The position numbers were made by a program, and so were the translations under genes. The notes beneath the pieces are model-generated. The model ran no database searches and was not told the DNA's origin. It worked only from the letters and a program-made list of their open reading frames with translations. Shown here in pieces: positions 61,519-64,000 of a DNA stretch of 64,000 bases. The DNA lies in contig NZ_FYEB01000021.1 of the NCBI RefSeq assembly GCF_900187445.1, positions 24,480 through 88,479 on the forward strand, written 5' to 3'. Origin of the DNA: Pseudomonas sp. Irchel s3b2 (GTDB lineage: Bacteria > Pseudomonadota > Gammaproteobacteria > Pseudomonadales > Pseudomonadaceae). Each line of letters begins with the position of its first letter. Position 1 is the stretch's first letter.

Positions 61519-61606
61519 CTTCTAGCTTCAAGCGCCAAGCTGTAAACTTCGAGCCACCGCAACCCATCTTGCAGCTCGAAGCTTGCCGCTTGCAGCTGTC
61601 TCGCAG
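61517..61606. repeat. Imperfect AGCTTCAAGC/GCTTGCAGCT-type palindromic region
   Basis: Short units such as TAGCTTCAAGCGCCAAGCT, TTGCAGCTCGAAGCTTGCC and GCTTGCAGCT recur in both orientations between folX and the DUF1244 gene. It resembles a dispersed low-complexity intergenic repeat of pseudomonads; no gene is seen. Confidence 0.5.
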
Positions 61607-61615
61607 AGACCTCTC

Positions 61616-61912
61616 ATGAACGATCAACAACGTCTGGAACTTGAAGCCGCCGCCTTTCGCCGGCTGGTTGCCCACCTGGACAGCCGCAAGGATGTGCAGA
61701 ACATCGACCTGATGAACCTCTCGGGTTTCTGCCGTAATTGCCTGTCCAAGTGGTACAAGGCCGCCGCCGATGAACGCCAGATCGACGTCAGCCTCGACGA
61801 AGCCCGCGAAGTGGTTTACGGCATGCCGTACGCCGAGTGGAAAACCCAATACCAGAAAGAAGCCAGCGCCGACCAGCAAGCGGCGTTCGCCAAAGGAAAA
61901 CCCAATGAGTGA
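61616..61912 (+). CDS. DUF1244 family protein
   Basis: 98 residues: QRLELEAAAFRRLVAHLDSR, LMNLSGFCRNCLSKWYKAAA and EVVYGMPYAEWKTQYQ. A small conserved proteobacterial family of unknown function; the FCRNCLSKW cysteine pair is typical. The stop overlaps the start of the next gene by eight bases, so the two are coupled. Confidence 0.85.
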   Translation: MNDQQRLELEAAAFRRLVAHLDSRKDVQNIDLMNLSGFCRNCLSKWYKAAADERQIDVSLDEAREVVYGMPYAEWKTQYQKEASADQQAAFAKGKPNE

Positions 61913-62243
61913 TCTGAACACCCTGCGCGCCAGCCTCAAGAGTGGCGAACACGCATTCGCCGATACCCTGGCGTTCATCGCTGCCGGTTACGACTATCAG
62001 CCCCAGGCGTTCAATAACGGTGGCGTGGAAAATGCCGCCGGGCAGAACGAAGGCTCATGCAAGACCTTGGGTCTGGCATTGCTGGAAGGCTTGAGCGATG
62101 AAGAAGCGCTGTTGGCATTTGGCGAGCATTACCGTTCGGTGGTGGCCACGCCTGAAGGCAGCGACCACGGCAATATCCGCGCGTTGATCACCCATGGTCT
62201 GGCGGGTGTGAAGTTCACTCAGCAGCCGCTGACTCGCCGCTGA
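61905..62243 (+). CDS. HopJ-family protein
   Basis: 112 residues: MSDLNTLRASLKSGEHAFAD, YDYQPQAFNNGGVENAAGQN and GSCKTLGLALLEGLSDEEAL. The family is named after a putative P. syringae type III effector, but this widespread chromosomal form is next to a housekeeping DUF1244 gene and has no secretion signal or T3SS context, so an effector role is unlikely. Function unknown. Confidence 0.85.
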   Translation: MSDLNTLRASLKSGEHAFADTLAFIAAGYDYQPQAFNNGGVENAAGQNEGSCKTLGLALLEGLSDEEALLAFGEHYRSVVATPEGSDHGNIRALITHGLAGVKFTQQPLTRR

Positions 62244-62262
62244 GTCACTGACCCCAATCTTT

Positions 62263-62343
62263 AGGAGCCGGCTTGCCGGCGAAGAGTCCCTTGGGCCATG
62301 CACCGCCCTTCAGGACGCCTTCGCTGGCAAGCCAGCTCCCATA
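62263..62343. repeat. REP pair
   Basis: TAGGAGCCGGCTTGCCGGCGAAG and CTTCGCTGGCAAGCCAGCTCCCATA form an inverted pair of the same subtype as the algF-algA element. Confidence 0.75.
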
Positions 62344-62481
62344 GGATTGACGTACACCATCAATCCTGATCAAACCACATCCCGACTTTTAAGATTGACC
62401 CGGCCACTTTATTTCGTTTGCCGGGCACCTCTGCTCGCGGCTTAGATAAAAGAAGCATCCCTTCTTCAGAGTCAGCCATCC

Positions 62482-63732
62482 ATGCGCAGCGAATCCGTCA
62501 GTCAGTCGATCAACATCGTTCACCCCATCACCCTCAGCCACGGCAAAAATGCCGAGGTCTGGGACACCGATGGCAAGCGTTACATCGATTTTGTCGGTGG
62601 TATCGGCGTGCTGAACCTCGGCCATTGTCATCCGCGCATCGTCGAGGCTATTCGCGAACAAGCCACCCGGCTGACCCACTACGCGTTCAATGCGGCTCCC
62701 CATGTGCCTTACATTGAACTCATGGATAGCCTCACGACGTTTATTCCGGTGGATTACCCGGTCAGCGGCATGCTCACCAACAGCGGTGCGGAAGCGGCGG
62801 AAAACGCCCTGAAGATCGTCCGTGGCGCCACCGGTCGTACCGCGATCATCGCCTTTGACGGCGCCTTCCACGGTCGCACGCTCGCCACCCTCAACCTCAA
62901 CGGCAAAGTCGCGCCCTACAAACAGAAAGTCGGCGTGCTGCCAGGTCCGGTGTACCACCTGCCCTTCCCGAGCAAAGACAATGACGTGACCTGCGCCGAG
63001 GCCCTGAAAGCCATGGAGCGGCTGTTCAGCGTCGAAATCGACGTTGATGACGTGGCCTGTTTTATCGTCGAACCGGTACAGGGCGAAGCGGGCTTTCTGG
63101 CGATGGACGTGGAATTCGCCCAGGCGCTGCGACGCTTCTGTGATGACAAAGGCATCCTGTTGATCGTCGATGAAATCCAGTCCGGCTTCGGCCGCACCGG
63201 CCAGCGGTTTGCGTTCTCGCGATTGGGCATCGAGCCGGACCTGATCCTGCTGGGCAAAAGCATTGCCGGTGGCATGCCGCTGGGGGCGGTTGTCGGGCGC
63301 AAGTCGCTACTCGACAACTTGCCCAAGGGCGGACTGGGCGGAACCTATTCGGGCAATCCCATTGCCTGTGCCGCCGCGTTGGCGACCCTGGAGGAAATGA
63401 GTGATGCACACCTGCACGCCTGGGGTACGCAACAGGAAGAAGCGATTGTCAGCCGCTACGAATCCTGGCGAACCCGCGAACTGTCACCGTATCTGGGCCG
63501 CTTGACCGGCGTCGGGGCAATGCGCGGCATCGAGCTGATCAATGCCGACGGCACGCCGGCTTCGGCGCAGCTGACACAGCTGCTGGCCCTGGCGCGCGAT
63601 TCGGGCTTGCTGCTGATGCCCAGCGGCAAATCACGTCACATCATTCGGCTGCTGGCGCCGTTGACCACCGAAGCGACCGTACTCGAGGAAGGTCTGGATA
63701 TTCTTGAGGCGTGCCTGGCGAAATTGGCCTGA
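62482..63732 (+). CDS. Class III aminotransferase (4-aminobutyrate / 2-aminoadipate type)
   Basis: 416-residue PLP enzyme. WDTDGKRYIDFVGGIGVLNL, NSGAEAAENALKIVRGATGR, AFHGRTLATL, the cofactor Asp in LLIVDEIQSGFGRTG and the Schiff-base lysine in LLGKSIAGGMPLGAVVG are all present. It belongs to the GabT-like group; a related P. putida enzyme is linked to lysine/2-aminoadipate metabolism, so the substrate should be left open. Monocistronic between two REP pairs. Confidence 0.88.
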   Translation: MRSESVSQSINIVHPITLSHGKNAEVWDTDGKRYIDFVGGIGVLNLGHCHPRIVEAIREQATRLTHYAFNAAPHVPYIELMDSLTTFIPVDYPVSGMLTNSGAEAAENALKIVRGATGRTAIIAFDGAFHGRTLATLNLNGKVAPYKQKVGVLPGPVYHLPFPSKDNDVTCAEALKAMERLFSVEIDVDDVACFIVEPVQGEAGFLAMDVEFAQALRRFCDDKGILLIVDEIQSGFGRTGQRFAFSRLGIEPDLILLGKSIAGGMPLGAVVGRKSLLDNLPKGGLGGTYSGNPIACAAALATLEEMSDAHLHAWGTQQEEAIVSRYESWRTRELSPYLGRLTGVGAMRGIELINADGTPASAQLTQLLALARDSGLLLMPSGKSRHIIRLLAPLTTEATVLEEGLDILEACLAKLA

Positions 63733-63753
63733 TTCCAGAATCCACACAGTCAA

Positions 63754-63845
63754 TGTAGGAGCGAGGCTTGCCCGCGAAGGCGTCGTGTTAGCCGACATCA
63801 ATGCTGATATTAAATCGCCTTCGCGGGCAAGCCTCGCTCCTACAG
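63754..63845. repeat. REP pair next to the intron
   Basis: TGTAGGAGCGAGGCTTGC...CGCGAAGGCG and CGCCTTCGCGGGCAAGCCTC...CTACAGG form an inverted pair directly after the aminotransferase; the intron 3' end lies about 30 bases beyond. Confidence 0.85.
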
Positions 63846-63873
63846 GGGATGTGGTGAACGCATTTGCCGTGGG

Positions 63874-64000
63874 ATCGAGTAGGAGGCGGATTTACATCCG
63901 CCGTCCTCTCACACCACCGTACATACGGTTCCGTATACGGCGGTTCAGGTTATGCAGCTAAGCCGGTTGATCGTATCCAGTATTGAGACCAGACCAAGGT
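63874..64000 (-). mobile_element. 3' end of a group IIC-like intron, continuing out of the window
   Basis: Read on the minus strand, a domain V-like hairpin (GAACCGCCGTATACGGAACC then GTATGTACGGTGGTGTGAGAG, about 63907-63946) is followed by a domain VI-like GGCGGATGTAAATCCGCC hairpin (63884-63901) and TCCTACTCGAT. This matches my memory of bacterial class C group II introns, which insert next to hairpins or terminators. The 5' part and the maturase body lie beyond base 64000. Confidence 0.75.
63950..64000 (-). CDS. Group II intron reverse transcriptase/maturase, last 16 codons
   Basis: The minus-strand frame entering at the window edge reads TLVWSQYWIRSTGLAA then stop. It is immediately upstream of the domain V-like RNA, the usual place for the C-terminus of an intron-encoded maturase, and the WIRSTGLAA-type ending is familiar from such proteins. 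Only the 3' end is in the window, so integrity cannot be judged. Confidence 0.6.
   Translation of the reverse strand, partial: TLVWSQYWIRSTGLAA

Noticed and set aside
61905..62243. HopJ as a type III effector
   Set aside because: The family name is historical; no T3SS genes or secretion signal are nearby, and the gene is coupled to DUF1244.
18112..63845. CRISPR array
   Set aside because: The recurring short palindromes are dispersed REPs between genes, not regularly spaced direct repeats, and no cas genes are present.

Overview
The window is a chromosomal segment of a fluorescent-group Pseudomonas (gamma-proteobacterium, GC-rich). The evidence is a complete alginate operon tail in the canonical Pseudomonas order, the hmgR-hmgABC type homogentisate cluster, Pseudomonas-specific families (DUF3509, DUF6124, DUF1302/DUF1329) and many REP-type palindromes of the GTAGGAGCGAGGCTTGCCCGCG kind. 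No rRNA, tRNA, CRISPR array or plasmid/phage backbone is visible.

Layout. 1-16.6 kb: alginate operon algD(partial)-alg8-alg44-algK-algE-algG-algX-algL-algI-algJ-algF-algA, all on +, closed by a strong terminator; it makes GDP-mannuronate, polymerises it under c-di-GMP control, exports, epimerises, acetylates and trims it. 16.7-18.7 kb: small membrane protein, SDR, SnoaL-like protein. 18.7-25 kb: NodT-FUSC-DUF1656-HlyD aromatic-acid type efflux system with a divergent LysR regulator. 25-32.2 kb: C4-like structured RNA with a DUF6124 gene, hydroxyacid dehydrogenase, DUF2165, EamA/AraC divergent pair, HPF-like protein, DUF3509/PsiE convergent pair, and a LexA-box-controlled yebG. 32.2-36.5 kb: leucine-dehydrogenase-like gene plus E1alpha-E1beta-E2 of a 2-oxoacid dehydrogenase complex. 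36.7-41.9 kb: SirB1-like gene, then maiA-fahA-hmgA with divergent hmgR. 41.9-50.4 kb: DUF6543 toxin-like gene, a large LAL (LuxR/MalT-like) regulator, and the DUF1329/DUF1302 pair. 51-53.3 kb: an A/T-richer island with an S-type pyocin-like bacteriocin and its likely immunity gene. 53.3-56 kb: SDR/hydrolase/aldolase operon of unknown pathway. 56.2-61.5 kb: probable light-response and pterin locus: MioC flavodoxin, short LOV photoreceptor, a small conserved protein, a MerR/LitR-like regulator that appears to lack the B12 ligand motif, a monooxygenase-domain protein, and folM-folE-folX. 61.6-64 kb: DUF1244, HopJ-family gene, class III aminotransferase, REP pair, and the 3' end of a group IIC-like intron with the last codons of its maturase.

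The most notable observations are: a 108-bp REP pair lying in frame inside the algK signal-sequence region; the bacteriocin/immunity pair; the LOV/MerR/pterin neighbourhood with a perfect inverted repeat; a leucine-dehydrogenase-like protein whose catalytic lysine position is valine; and the C4-like RNA ahead of the DUF6124 gene. All functional calls are from reading the translated sequences and remembered family features; no database search was run.
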